From assembly GCA_907163345.1 (NCBI GenBank), contig CAJQUN010000032.1, positions 6,114,424 through 6,178,423 of the forward strand: a stretch of DNA of 64,000 bases. Direction: 5' to 3'. The notes below the pieces were generated by a model that saw nothing but the letters and a program-made list of their open reading frames with translations, did no database searches and was not told the origin of the DNA. The DNA is from Haberlea rhodopensis. Taxonomy: Eukaryota; Streptophyta; Magnoliopsida; Lamiales; Gesneriaceae. Position 1 is the first letter of the stretch. Each line of letters begins with the position of its first letter. Below are positions 1 to 10,357 of this stretch, in pieces. The position numbers and the translations under genes are program-made.

Positions 1-400
1 TTATCCTAAAAGTGTCTGTGCATCCTAATCAATAAATATACGCAACACCATATAATAACTAAAATAGTACATTCTATATTGTGGAAATTCCCAAGTCCCA
101 AAATCAAATATTTCGTGACAAATTAATAGGAAAAACATGTACAAATAAACTAAAATTAAATAGTAGTAACATACAACTATTTTTTTTATTTAAAAACACA
201 CACTATTTCCACACATAGAAATTAAGTCAAAGAATCACATTTTCAAAGCCCTCACTCGCTTAACTATATTAGAATATTGCATAATTCTTGAGAAGACAAA
301 GTTTTAAGTGTGTGCTTTAATTAATTAATTGATTGCGGCTTCCTAGATGCCCACTTCCCTCCCTCACATGCAATTTTCAAACCTCTCCTATGTACACATC
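1..400. other. Upstream region of the MYB gene
   Basis: AT-rich non-coding DNA before the MYB TATA box. I see no reading frame worth calling. It probably holds the promoter-proximal regulatory DNA of the gene at 587-1886, but I could not pick out individual cis elements with confidence. Short T-rich and A-rich runs near 181-195 are simple sequence. Confidence 0.4.
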
Positions 401-408
401 TATATAAA
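401..408 (+). promoter_or_regulatory. TATA box of the MYB gene
   Basis: TATATAAA lies about 180 bases before the chosen start codon at 587 and is followed by a pyrimidine-rich leader, the usual arrangement of a plant TATA promoter. Transcription would start near 430-440. The link to the MYB is positional inference. Confidence 0.6.
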
Positions 409-437
409 GCCCCACCGTCTCTATTCATTCCCTTCAA

Positions 438-455
438 TCTCTCTCTCTCTCTCTC
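438..455 (+). repeat. (CT)n microsatellite in the MYB leader
   Basis: An 18-base pure CT run lies just downstream of the TATA box, in the predicted 5' untranslated region. CT-rich leaders are common in plant genes and are length-polymorphic. Confidence 0.8.
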
Positions 456-474
456 ACTGTAAACATATACATAC

Positions 475-491
475 ATATATATATATATATA
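475..491 (+). repeat. (AT)n microsatellite in the MYB leader
   Basis: A 17-base AT run follows the CT run in the same predicted leader. Two adjacent microsatellites could make this a variable marker. Confidence 0.75.
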
Positions 492-586
492 CTCATTTAT
501 CACCCCATTTTTATCTATCCCATCCATAACTTTTCTACATACAATCAATCAGTCAAATTTCCTTGTTATTTTTTGTGATTCTTGAA

Positions 587-1886
587 ATGGATAAAATGCA
601 AGCTAAAGCTTACAACCAGACTAATGAAGAAGAAATAATGGACCTCAGAAGAGGGCCATGGACTGTTGAAGAAGATTTTACTCTCATAAACTACATAGCC
701 CACCATGGAGAAGGCCGCTGGAATTCTCTCTCTCTTTGTGCTGGTAAAATAATTATACTGAAATATATTTACTTTTTTGTTAAGTTTTTGGTGGTCGGTC
801 TGATTTGGTACATCATTCTTACAAGAAATTATTGGTTAAAGAGAAGGGATAAATATGGTAGAAAGAAAGTTGAAGAAATTAAAATTCATGTGTGGCGATG
901 ATTCTTGGTTTTTTTTTCGTATGAATAATTGACGTGTGGGAGTTAATTAACCTGTTAAAGGGATTGTTCTTTCTTACTTTTTTCACACAATTAATGTAAT
1001 TGGAGGCTGATAAAGTGTATGAAACTCGAATGTGACAGGCCTGAACAGAACTGGGAAGAGCTGCAGATTGCGATGGCTCAACTATTTACGCCCCGATGTT
1101 CGCCGTGGAAATATTACCCTCGAAGAACAGCTTCTGATTCTTGAACTCCATTCTCGTTGGGGCAATAGGTATAAATATAAATATTTTTTTTTCATATTAT
1201 TGGTTATAAGTTATGATATAATATTGATTGGGACTGAATTTAATCTGTAGGTGGTCAAAAATCGCCCAACATTTGCCGGGTAGAACTGATAATGAGATAA
1301 AGAATTATTGGAGAACAAGAGTCCAAAAACATGCGAAGCAGCTCCAATGTGACATTAACAGCAAGCAATTTAAGGACACCATGCGTTACCTTTGGATGCC
1401 AAGATTAGTCGAGAGAATCCATGCTCAGACCGCCACGATTGCCGGAGGTGGCAGAGGAGCTGCCGCCGTGGCAGCTTCCTCTTACACCAATTCCAACACC
1501 TCCCTATACGATCTCGACGACCAAAGTAACACGAATCTCGACACGATCTCAGCTCAATTTGCGCCTCCGCAGCCTGTTTTCGGCTGCGGGGATCACACTT
1601 ATTCCCCGAAAATTCCAGCGTCGTTGCCTCGTCGGACTCGTTTGGGACGCCGGTTTCCGACATGACAGAGTGTTACAATAATTATCCAGTGAATCAGGGA
1701 AATAATCAAGATTATTATCCGGGAAATGATCTTTCTACCTATGCTGATCAATCGTTAATCAGCCCAACGGGTTATTTTTACCAGGAATTTGATTTGACTG
1801 ATAATAGCCGCCAGTGGATGAACGGTGGAGATATATCGGACAGTTTGTGGAATGATATTGATGACGTCTGGTTCTCACAACATTGA
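587..1886 (+). CDS. R2R3-MYB transcription factor, subgroup 20 (MYB78/MYB108-like), frameshifted in exon 3
   Basis: Predicted nuclear DNA-binding regulator; relatives act in stress, jasmonate and senescence or anther responses. Exons are 587-743, 1039-1168 and 1251-1886; both introns have GT-AG ends and sit at the standard R2R3-MYB positions (after the CAG of R2 and inside GNR|W of R3). R2 spans about residues 22-72 with Trp 25, 45 and 65; R3 about 75-123 with Ile 78 and Trp 97 and 116. The stretch after R3, ending in WMPRLVERI, is typical of this subgroup. The reading frame breaks at the C run 1604-1607: the conserved tail (ENSS, ASSDSFGT, then DSLWNDIDDVWF) is in another frame, as if one C were missing. 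As written the frame stops at 1665 (about 233 residues); with one more base it would give about 307. I chose the ATG at 587 over ATG-like starts at 563 and 596. Family call firm; whether the gene is functional is open. Confidence 0.88.
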
Positions 1887-2028
1887 TACATCAGCAAACG
1901 CTTTGGAATAAATTACGAAGATCGAAAGATAAGAATTGTTGTAAAAAACTAAAAATTCACTGTAGTAAATTCTTCACGTTTTCATAGAATTTGGACAGGG
2001 TTTGTAGCATTTTATAACATATTATATA

Positions 2029-2034
2029 AATAAA
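2029..2034 (+). terminator. Candidate poly(A) signal of the MYB gene
   Basis: AATAAA lies about 143 bases after the stop codon and is followed by a T-rich stretch, as expected for a plant 3' end. Weak motif on its own in AT-rich DNA. Confidence 0.45.
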
Positions 2035-2040
2035 TGTTTG

Positions 2041-2879
2041 TATTAATTTTTATTTATTTATTTTGACTCGAGGGTTTCATTAATAGAATTCTTTTGAATT
2101 ATTGACAAGTGATTAGCATAATTACTGCTATTATTATTATTATTGGTGTTTGTGTTTGTGTTTTTGTTATTATTATTAATATTATTTTTTATGGGAAATC
2201 GCATGCGTTATTTTTTTTGTGTGTACTTGGTAAACTATTGAACTGACCAATAGCCTGTAAATCATGCTAATCAGGTAAATCATACTAGGTATTCCAAGTG
2301 TGAAAAACTCGATCGAGAAAATGTGGGTAGCGGAGTATTACTAATATTATTATCATGACAATGTGTCCACATAGTTAATTTGTTTCTAAACTAAAAATTC
2401 CCAAATTTTTTGGCCACGCTGGCAAGATCCGTTGCTATTACGTCAGAAATATCTCGTTGAACACTACAAATTCGGTCCAAAATCATACTAAATATACAAA
2501 ACTTTGAAACATAGTGAATTAGGACCAAATTTTAACGAATTAGAGAACACCAAAAATTATCTAGGCCAACTTACTGTACGATTTGTATAATTCTTCCGGA
2601 CAAAGATAATTTGCTACCCTTAAGGATTTTAATAATAGAATTCTCTTGAATTAATGACCAAGTGCATGTCCTAATTATGTCTTAATTTGCTACTTATTCT
2701 GCTATTTAAACACTGTTAATTATATTACTTTTTGGATATAAATTCATGGAAAATAGTATAATATATGCTTTGATGTGCATAATTGGTTCCACTAAAACGT
2801 AGCGCTTGTTAATTATTTAGACATTTAATAATAAGCTGTGGAATTTTTTGAAATACAGTCTGTTACCTTGTTTTTTGGT
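2041..2879. other. AT-rich intergenic DNA
   Basis: No convincing gene. Contains (ATT)n-like simple sequence near 2128-2190 and two similar short segments, near 2085-2115 and 2635-2665 (both with TTTNATAATAGAATTCT), which suggest an old internal duplication. Confidence 0.5.
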
Positions 2880-3740
2880 TTGCTTTTGTAACAATAAATT
2901 TATGTGGGGAAATGGATGAGTTATTTCGTAAAACCAAATGTTATACCGGAGCCCGAGAAGAGCTTTCCGGTCAAGAATCCTTCGGCGATCAAATTGGTGC
3001 TGAGACGAAGAGTAATCAGTTTTTTTTTCCGGAGACCCCTTCCTCTTGCTAGCAATCCTGGTCTTTATAGGGGAAGGGGGGAGCCAATTGTCCTGTCTTG
3101 CCTGGGATTTTGGAGACAATGTCTGATGCCCTGGGGAGAACCACAGACTGGGGACCACCTACAACTGTTACCTACTTTGTACGACTTTCCCTACTTTTAC
3201 GATACTGCCTGCATCCGGGGATATGCTTTTCGTACTCGAGGTACTTGACCACCTTTTGATTGGTTAGTGGGCCTAGCCTTTGCTTTAATAGGTGTCCGAC
3301 TCCCGTAGCTCCAGTCCTGGTACACGGGACCACCATAAGTGTGTCCGCGTCCACTTCGGCCTCAGCTCAGCTGTCCTGGCCAGCTGGGCTCCATCCCGGC
3401 CTATTTAGGTTCGCCTTAGTCTCAGCTCGTTGGGCGCCCCGAGGATTCATGACTTCATGGAGCGAGAGTAATACGGCTCTGTTTGAGCGAGAAAAGCCAT
3501 GACAGATGGCCAGAGGTGATAGTGCACAGGCCAACTCGGCTCGGAGGATACGGGATAGTGCACAGAGTCAACTCGGCTCGGAGGACGAGGTGTAGAACAC
3601 AGCCCGGCTTCCGTCCCAACAACTCCTTATGTTAGACTATAACTGAGCTTCCAGCTGATCGGACCCAAATAAATTTCACGTCCAAAGACCTACTGGGCCC
3701 CCAGTACTTGGGATATCATAGTCATTGGGGGATGAATCAA
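2880..3740. repeat. GC-rich repeat relic, unclassified
   Basis: Base composition rises sharply against the AT-rich surroundings, and the segment is open in more than one frame on both strands without any recognisable domain. That pattern fits an old LTR or other transposon fragment better than a gene. I found no partner copy in the window and no clear ends, so the family is unknown. Confidence 0.4.
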
Positions 3741-5221
3741 GTAGAACTTTTCATTACCTAAGTTCTATATTAAGGAGAATTAAAAAGTGATGGAATAATC
3801 ATTTATGGGCATGGAATGTTTGAATTTATGTAATATATCATTATGTAAAATCGAGAAATTCAGACTTCTGAGACTAGCCTCACAAGTAGTCATCCTCCAA
3901 TTTGGGAAAGAAGACTCGAGTTTGAGTCTTGTAAATAGCATTAGAAAATCTCTCTCCTCCTCCGCATGATAAAAAAAAATCGGGATTTTCTTATATGCAC
4001 CGGGCTCATACCCGATACATGCAAGAATTTTTCAGAAAAATCAAACATTGGTGTAATATTGTTGTGCTATTCAAATGACACGCTAGTGGCTTAAAGAGTT
4101 ACATACCAAACCATCTTAGTTTTTAGAAATCCTTGGCTACACGTTGGATAATAATACTTTAAATAAAATATATGACAATATTCTAAATTAGATAAATTAT
4201 AGTAATAGTATAAAAGTGTTTCAAATAGCTAGGTTTACTGATTAAACTGTTGAAATAAAAAAATAAAAAATCAATATATGTAAGAAATTGATCAATCGTT
4301 TAGGGCCTTTAGGCTATTAAATAGGCGTTAGTCGTTGTTAAGAAGAAAATGGTGATATTGAATCATTAATATAATCTTATTTGTTAAAATTAAAATTTTA
4401 ATATAACATGTTAAATATAAAGTAACAATTGTGTATTATTGGAAGGGTTAAATTGATCATTGTGATATTAGTCATGTTTCATTATTAGTGCACTAATTTT
4501 GTTTTTTGTTTTTTTTTTTTAATTTTGGTCTTTTATTTACCAAAATGCTGATGGGCGTTGGATACATCAAAGTAATAAAAAATTGAATTGAAGTAAAAAA
4601 AAAAAAAAGAATAATTATCAAAAGGTACCAGTTGCAAAACAATTATTCAATTAAATTTGGGCAAAAAACAGCTTTGAATATAAATCCAATTTTTAAGAAA
4701 GTATATTCAAATAAGTCCAATTTCTAAACATGAAATTTAATAGCTACTTTACTTTGACTAAAATACCCCTTATTTAAATAAAAATCACCATCTCTCACTA
4801 TCTTTCATCGACATAGAACTCTTTCTTCCCTCCATTTATACCGTTCTTGGAAGCCACGTCCGTGGTGGTGCGTGGTGGCCGGAGTGAGTCCCAGACGACT
4901 GGGCCTTTGTCTTTGCCTTCGCTTCAGCGCCCTCGGTCATGGTAGAGCTTAGGGCAATCATGAAAATCTTGCTGATCTTGGCGTGTACGGTGGGGGTAGG
5001 CGAGATGAAGAGGGTTTTGGTCGGAATAAGAAGATGGGGGCGTACAAATAAAATGGAGAGGTGTAAGATATTGAAAATGAGGATGAGAGGGTTGGGGCCG
5101 AAGGATTTTGGCCTAGGTATAGTAATGATGATTGAAGAGTGCTCATAAAGTTATTGTGTAACTTGAATTTTAAAATATTTATGGTTAAATTCCAAAATTC
5201 ATCAAACTTGATTTCGAAATA
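3741..5221. other. AT-rich intergenic DNA
   Basis: No gene supported. Holds poly(T) and poly(A) runs near 4506-4520 and 4596-4610. A small frame at 4939-5148 has no recognisable domain and overlaps the dispersed repeat at 5011-5091. Confidence 0.5.
5011..5091 (+). repeat. Dispersed repeat, copy 1
   Basis: About 80 bases beginning AGGGTTTTGGTCGG and ending GAGGATGAGAGGG are clearly related to 39724-39800, in the same orientation, on the other side of the large Tat element. Unknown family. Confidence 0.55.
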
Positions 5222-5226
5222 CATAG
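5222..5226. repeat. Target site duplication of the Tat element (left)
   Basis: CATAG directly precedes the left LTR and recurs at 39669-39673 directly after the right LTR, the expected 5-bp duplication of a Ty3 insertion. Confidence 0.9.
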
Positions 5227-5740
5227 TGATGTCATATGACATATTGACTTTCTCCGGTAAAACCCCCCCAAGAGCCGAACAAGTCATATACCGAACTAGA
5301 GGACACCAAACAGGTGGCACCGGGCAGGGTTTTACCGAACAGCTGATAAGCCCTCCTCGATTCCTGGGTCAAAGATTAGCGGAAGACCCGGAGATAACTA
5401 ACAAATCAACCGGCGTGAATAAACGTGCAGTAATGTGACGCGGATTTCTCGGATACGTTTGGCCCCAATTAAGCCACGATAATAGGAGATCGTGTTCCGT
5501 ATCTTCCTCGAATTAATCACTGGGAACAGTCCTATAAATACTCACAGATAGTCTCATTGAAAGGGGTTGGATTTTTCTATGCAAAAAAGACTCCAAGGAG
5601 AGCATATTTACTTCTGTTCGGCCATTTTCGTCATTTTCTATAGGATATTTTATAGAGTCATTTGACAGTTGTAAGTAGTGTCCCAAGAGTCCTGTACTAA
5701 AAAAAAAGTGTGATAGTGAAAATTATATCGGATCACATCA
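5227..5740 (+). repeat. 5' LTR of the Tat element
   Basis: 514 bases, starting TGATGTCATATG and ending in CACATCA. It contains a TATA-like CTATAAATA at 5532-5540. It carries a stretch near 5343-5383 that the 3' LTR lacks, and lacks about 110 bases found in the 3' LTR at 39541-39652. Confidence 0.9.
5532..5540 (+). promoter_or_regulatory. LTR TATA box (Tat 5' LTR)
   Basis: CTATAAATA in the middle of the LTR, repeated at the matching place in the 3' LTR (39348-39356). Likely start of the element's genomic RNA. Confidence 0.5.
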
Positions 5741-5760
5741 TTGACGTCGTCTGTGGGAAC
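5741..5760 (+). promoter_or_regulatory. Primer-binding-site region of the Tat element
   Basis: The bases directly after the LTR read TTGACGTCGTCTGTGGGAAC. Nearly the same box (TTGGCGTCGTCTGTGGAAAC) follows the LTR of the small Tat derivative at 45892, so it is a conserved post-LTR feature. The matching tRNA was not identified. Confidence 0.6.
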
Positions 5761-5813
5761 TCAGGGCAAAGACGTTGAAATAGTAAGATTTTTTAACAAG
5801 AATCCAGGGCAAG

Positions 5814-7020
5814 ATGGCTAGAAGTAAAGGTCGGGGGTAAACTTCAGGGGAGGGATAAACCAAATCCCCCCCCCCCCCCCCCCCCCCCCACATTCAGGCT
5901 CTGAACCAGAAAAAGGAGCAGGAGATGCGTGATCATCCCATAATGTTTCTCGGGCATTTCCTACAGGAGGAATACTCATATAACGGAAGTGATTGTCAAA
6001 ACTGTAGGGGAAGTCATGAGGCAATTTATGATTCCCCCTCATCGAGAAGAGACCAGGGAGGAGGAAGAAGGCTCAGCCCCCACAAAGGAATCAGAGGAGA
6101 AGTTAGGGAATCAAAAGATCTCCCCAGTCACTTGGGTGTGGAAATGGACAAAGCTTTGCATCACGAGATGGAGGACTTAAGGGGTGAGTTGCAGCAAATG
6201 CGTAACAAGATGGAAGGGCGTATTTACTCGGCAAGGAGGAGCACCCCATTCGCTCCTCAAGTTATTGATGATCCTCTGCCGCCCAATTTTAGAACTTTAA
6301 ATGTGGGAATTATGATGGCAGCATGGATCCAGAGGAATATTTGTCTCGGTTTGAAAACGCTTCACTCCTTCACCAACTGACAGATGGAGTGAAATGTAGA
6401 GTTTTCTTGACTACACTCGCTGCCGCTGCTCAATCTTGGTTCAATCAATTACCTCAGGGGTCATAGATTCCTTTCCTAGATTCAGTTCGCTGTTCCTTCA
6501 TCAATTCGCGAGCAGTAAGAATTGCAAGAGAACAGCTTTGAGTCTGTTTGGTCTCAGGCAGATGGAGAAAGAGTCCCTTCGGGATTTTTTTGAAAAGATT
6601 TAATCAAGCATGCCTTGATGTTCCACATGTTACGTCCGAAATACTAGCCAGCGCCTTCACTCAAGGGCTAAGGGAAGGGAACCTGTTCAGATCATTAGCA
6701 AAGAAGCCACCTTCAGATTATGACGAGTTGCTGGGACGAGCCTCTACATACGTTAATTTAGAAGAAGCTCAGAGAATGAAACATAAGAAAGAAGCAAAAA
6801 ATGGTGGTGAAATCAGCAGGAAAGATAGGCCAATGGAACAGCCTAAAAGGAATTTTGATCAATACCTTCCGATGAGATCTCATCGGGAGGTAGCCATCAA
6901 TCAAATTATGCCGAAGAGAGGTCGGGGAGGACCTTACAGAAGAGGGTTGTTCCGAGGAGGAACATTCGAGCAGGGAACATCCAAGGAGGAAGAAGGGATA
7001 TAAGGCAAGGAAGTAACGAT
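5814..7020 (+). pseudogene. Tat gag, decayed
   Basis: Gag would form the virus-like particle. The likely ATG at 5814 meets a stop codon within ten codons and a 24-base C run (5866-5889), so the frame is lost at once. Recognisable gag pieces follow: 5925-6310 (including PPNFRTLNVG), a shifted frame over about 6310-6470 (YDGSMDPEEYLSRFENAS-like, SWFNQLP), and 6548-7003 (RFNQACLDVPHV). The small element at 45992-46441 carries the same N-terminal part in a cleaner form. The end is Arg/Gly-rich. No intact zinc knuckle is visible. Clearly non-functional. Confidence 0.8.
5866..5889 (+). repeat. Poly(C) run
   Basis: 24 consecutive C, in the broken gag leader. A matching poly(G) run (39050-39071) lies at the other end of the same element. 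Length may be unreliable in sequencing. Confidence 0.9.
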
Positions 7021-7359
7021 GATCTGAGGAACAATGTATATTTTCCTCGGAATAATGCTAATCCTGGAAGAGGGACACCTCAGCCAGTTCCTTGGGCAGT
7101 TCGGGGGGAAAGATTAGAAGAAGGAAATCAAGTCCTCGGAGAAAGGACCTTGAGCAATGTTCCTAACCGAGGAACTATACACTGGAGGAATATCATGTAG
7201 AGATTCAAACCGAGCAAGAAAAAGTTATGCTCGAAGGCTCTACGTATTAGCCATCGACCCAAATCATACACCCGAAGGTCCTTCTATAGTTTTCGGGCCT
7301 GCAGATTTACAGGGGATCTAACTTCCCCATAAGGATACATTGGTTATCTCTACCACAGT

Positions 7360-7694
7360 AGCCAATTATAATGTACAAAGAATCTTCGTGGATACAGGCA
7401 GCTCGACAGATGTACTCTTCCTTAATACTCTAAAACATATGGAAATTAGGAAGTATAGCCGTTCAGAAAGTGAATACTTCTTTACATGTGTTTACTAGGG
7501 AGGTCATAAGCCCAGTAGGACGGGTGTCCTTACCAGTTACTCTAGGTGAAGAATCAAAGATAAAAACGAAGATGATCACTTTCCTCATAGTGGATGCACC
7601 TTCCTCTTACAATATAATATTGGGTCGTCCGGCGTTAACTACTTTTGAAGCAGTTGCCTCTACTTACCACTTAAAGATAAAATTTCCAGTATGA
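7360..7694 (+). pseudogene. Tat aspartic protease fragment
   Basis: The protease would process Gag-Pol. FVDTGSS, the catalytic DTG motif, is encoded near 7384-7404, and the C-terminal half (ending near 7694 with the YNIILGRPAL motif that typifies these proteases) lies in another frame from about 7470. At least one frameshift or stop separates the two parts. Confidence 0.75.
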
Positions 7695-7943
7695 GAGGAG
7701 GTTGGACAAGTAAGGGGGAGTCAGAGTTCATCGAGAAAATGTTATGTACAAGAGCTAAAGCAAGAGAAAGGGAAGAAAAGAGAAGAAGGCGAACGGGGAG
7801 ACAGTAGTAAAAGGAAACGCAAGCAGCTGGAGGCTGAGGAGTGGATAGTTCCCGAGGAAGAGTTTCTTAGCATCAGCTAGGTCATCCTACTAAAACTACC
7901 CGAGTAGGATCCAAAGTGGATCCAGAATTAAGGAGAAGGGTGA

Positions 7944-9285
7944 TTGATTGTTTATCATAATGTGGATGTGTTTGCTTGGAGTACTTCTGATTTAATCGGA
8001 GTAAAGCCCGAGATTGCTGAGCATCATCTCAATGTTGACCCCAGTGTTCGGGCAATTAAGCAGAAGAGAAGGCATTTCGGACCCGAGAAGGATGCCATCA
8101 TCGCTAAACAAATAGAGGAGTTACTGAAAGCAGGCCACATACGGGAGATTAATTCTCAAATGTGGTTTTAGTGCCTAAGGCAGGAGACAATGGAGGATGT
8201 GTGTAGATTTTCGGGACGTGAATAAAGCGTGTCCCAAAGATTGTTATCCATTGCCGAGGATAGATCAATTGGTGGATTCTACTGCGGGACACGAACTGTT
8301 GTGTTTTATGGATGCTTATCAGGGATATCATCAAATCTCCTTAGCGGAAGAAGATCAATCCAAGGTTAGCTTTGTCACAGCAGGATGAACTTTCTGCTAT
8401 GTGGTAAGGCCCTTCGGGTTAAAAAATGCAGGGGCCACTTATCAAAGATTGATGGATTAGATGTTCAAGGATCAGATAGGGCGGAATGTGGAAGTATATG
8501 TGGATGATGTCTTGATTAAAAGCAAGAAGGCACAAAATCTAATCGAAGATATGGAGGAAGTCTTCGCCACTTTGAGAAGGTATGGCATGAAATTAAATCC
8601 CGCCAAATGCACATTCGGAATTCATAGTAGAAAATTCTTGGGGTACATGGTAACAGAGAGGGGCGTGGAATCCAACCCCGAGAAGATCCGAGCAATCCAG
8701 GAGATGAATCCTCCTAGAACGTTGAACGAGGTACAAAGGTTAGCAGGGAGAATAGCGGCGCTTAGTCGATTCATATCGCGGTCGGCTGATAGGAGTTTGC
8801 CCTTCTTTAAAGCATTAAGGCGAGGAGGGCGATTCGAGTGGGATGATCAATGCGAGAAAGCCTTCGATGACTTAAAAGAGTATCTAGCTCAATTACCATT
8901 GATGAATAAACCTGATCACAATGAACACTCCTCGTCTATTTGTCGGTGACCGAGGAAGTGATCAGTTCGGTGTTAATCCAAGAGAGTTAGGGCAGCAGCA
9001 GCCGGTATGCTATGTCAGCCGAGCTTTGCAAGGGGCCGAACAAAGATACCCTGAAATCGAAAAATTAGCATTGGCTCTAGTCACCACTGCGAGAAGGCTT
9101 CGGCCATACTTTTTATCTCACCCTATCATGGTGGTGATGAGTACTCCCTTGGGAAGGCTCCTGTCCAAAGCAGAAATTTCAGGGCGGATGGTGAAATAGG
9201 CCACTGAATTGAGTGAATTCGATATTTCTTATCAGCCTCAAACTACCATCAAAGCTCAAGCCTTGTCAGATTTTCTGGTAGAGTG
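7944..9285 (+). pseudogene. Tat reverse transcriptase and first RNase H, decayed
   Basis: Copies element RNA to DNA. Pieces: 7944-8171 (thumb-proximal N-terminal part), 8197-8388 (VDFRDVNKACPKD and FMDAYQGYHQI), then 8461-8949 with the catalytic YVDD in VYVDDVLIKS. RNase H follows in a shifted frame from about 8921 (CYVSRALQGAEQRYPEIEK) to about 9285. Breaks: stops at about 8171, 8386, 8458 and 9197, plus frameshifts near 8170-8200 and 8920. Non-functional. Confidence 0.85.
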
Positions 9286-9289
9286 ACTC

Positions 9290-9690
9290 ATACTCCTGAA
9301 GAAAAAGATTGGAACTTTTTTGTAGATGGATCATCTACTCAAATAGGAAGTGGTGCAGGAGTTGTACTCATTAGTCCTGAAGGAGAGGAAATTGCCGTAG
9401 CTATCCAGTTCGGTTTTCATTCCTCAAACAATTAAGCTGAATTTTTAGCTCTCCTCTCAGGTTTACGGGTAGCATTAGACGCTGGAGCTCGGAAAATAAA
9501 GGTGTTCATGGATTCAATGCAGCAAGTAAATGGGATATACAAGGTAAAAGAAGAAAAGTTGAAAAAATATGTGGAGAATGCTTAAACATTAATGACTCAG
9601 TTCCAAGAGGCGGAATTGAAGCAGATACCGAGAGACGATAATAACCGAGCCGACGCACTCACGAAGTTGGCTAGTTTCATTCATGAGTGG
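9290..9690 (+). pseudogene. Tat second (archaeal-type) RNase H, decayed
   Basis: A second RNase H domain between the first one and integrase: FVDGSSTQIGSGAGVVL, then AEFLALLSGL, a MDSMQQV segment and NNRADALTKLA, giving the D-E-D-D pattern. Two RNase H domains in tandem are known for the Tat lineage and are the main reason for the lineage call. In-frame stops occur near 9434 and 9583. Confidence 0.8.
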
Positions 9691-10357
9691 AAGAACAGGA
9701 AATACTAGTACAAGACCTTTTAATCTCGCACATTGCTATCAACAGTATAATGAATCTGGAGCCATGTATTATATCTGATTGGCGAGAGCATATCATTAAA
9801 TTCTTGAAAACCAAGGTGTTGCCATCTGATCCGAAGGAGACTGCTCGGGTGAAGAGAATGGAGAGTCGTTTTATATTAGCAGAAGGCAAACTGTTTTAAA
9901 AAGGATTTTCAACTCCCTTTTTGCAATGCACGCCGATACAAGAAGGAGAGCATTTGCTAAAGGAGATTCATGAAGGCTGTTTTGGAAATCATTTGGGAAG
10001 AAATATGTTATATCAGAAGGCTCTTCGAGCTGGATACTATTGGCCCACCATTAAAGAGAATGCTGAAGAGATTGTGAGAAAATGCAACAATTGCCAGAGA
10101 CATACAAATTTATCTCACGTGCCCGCAGAGGTCCTAAATAACAGTGTTATTTCCTGTCCCTTCGGTCAATGGGGGATGGACATTGTCGGACGTTTCCCTC
10201 TTGCCACTGGACAAAGGAAATTCCTTCTGGTAGCAGTTGAATATTTCACAAAATGGGTAGAAGCTGAGCCTTTAGCAAAGATAACCGAGGAAGAAATCAT
10301 TAGATTCCTATGGAGAAGCATAGTGTGTCGATTCGGGATACCGAGGAGAATATAATG
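9691..10357 (+). pseudogene. Tat integrase, N-terminal part, cut by a copia insertion
   Basis: Integrase inserts the cDNA into the genome. The zinc-binding HHCC module (HEGCFGNH ... CNNCQRH) and the first catalytic Asp (MDIVG) are present, then the frame ends at IPRRI where the Sirevirus begins. The rest resumes at 22031. At the pre-insertion junction the expected D-N-G is already damaged: the codon for Asp is missing and a TAA is created, so the gene was probably dead before or soon after the insertion. Confidence 0.85.
10353..10357. repeat. Target site duplication of the Sirevirus (left)
   Basis: TAATG before the LTR at 10358; the same five bases follow the other LTR at 22026-22030. Confidence 0.9.

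Noticed and set aside
347..548. Short open frames on both strands over the MYB leader
   Set aside because: They are made of the CT and AT microsatellites and lie upstream of a convincing start; no domain.
1032..1250. MYB exon 2 taken as a separate small gene
   Set aside because: It is flanked by proper AG and GT splice sites and continues the MYB repeat; the apparent start lies in the intron.
1370..1663. Antisense frame of 97 codons across MYB exon 3
   Set aside because: Shadow of a real coding exon on the other strand, no independent support.
2817..3502. Overlapping frames of 60-114 codons in the GC-rich island
   Set aside because: Open on both strands at the same place, no motif, so likely composition only.
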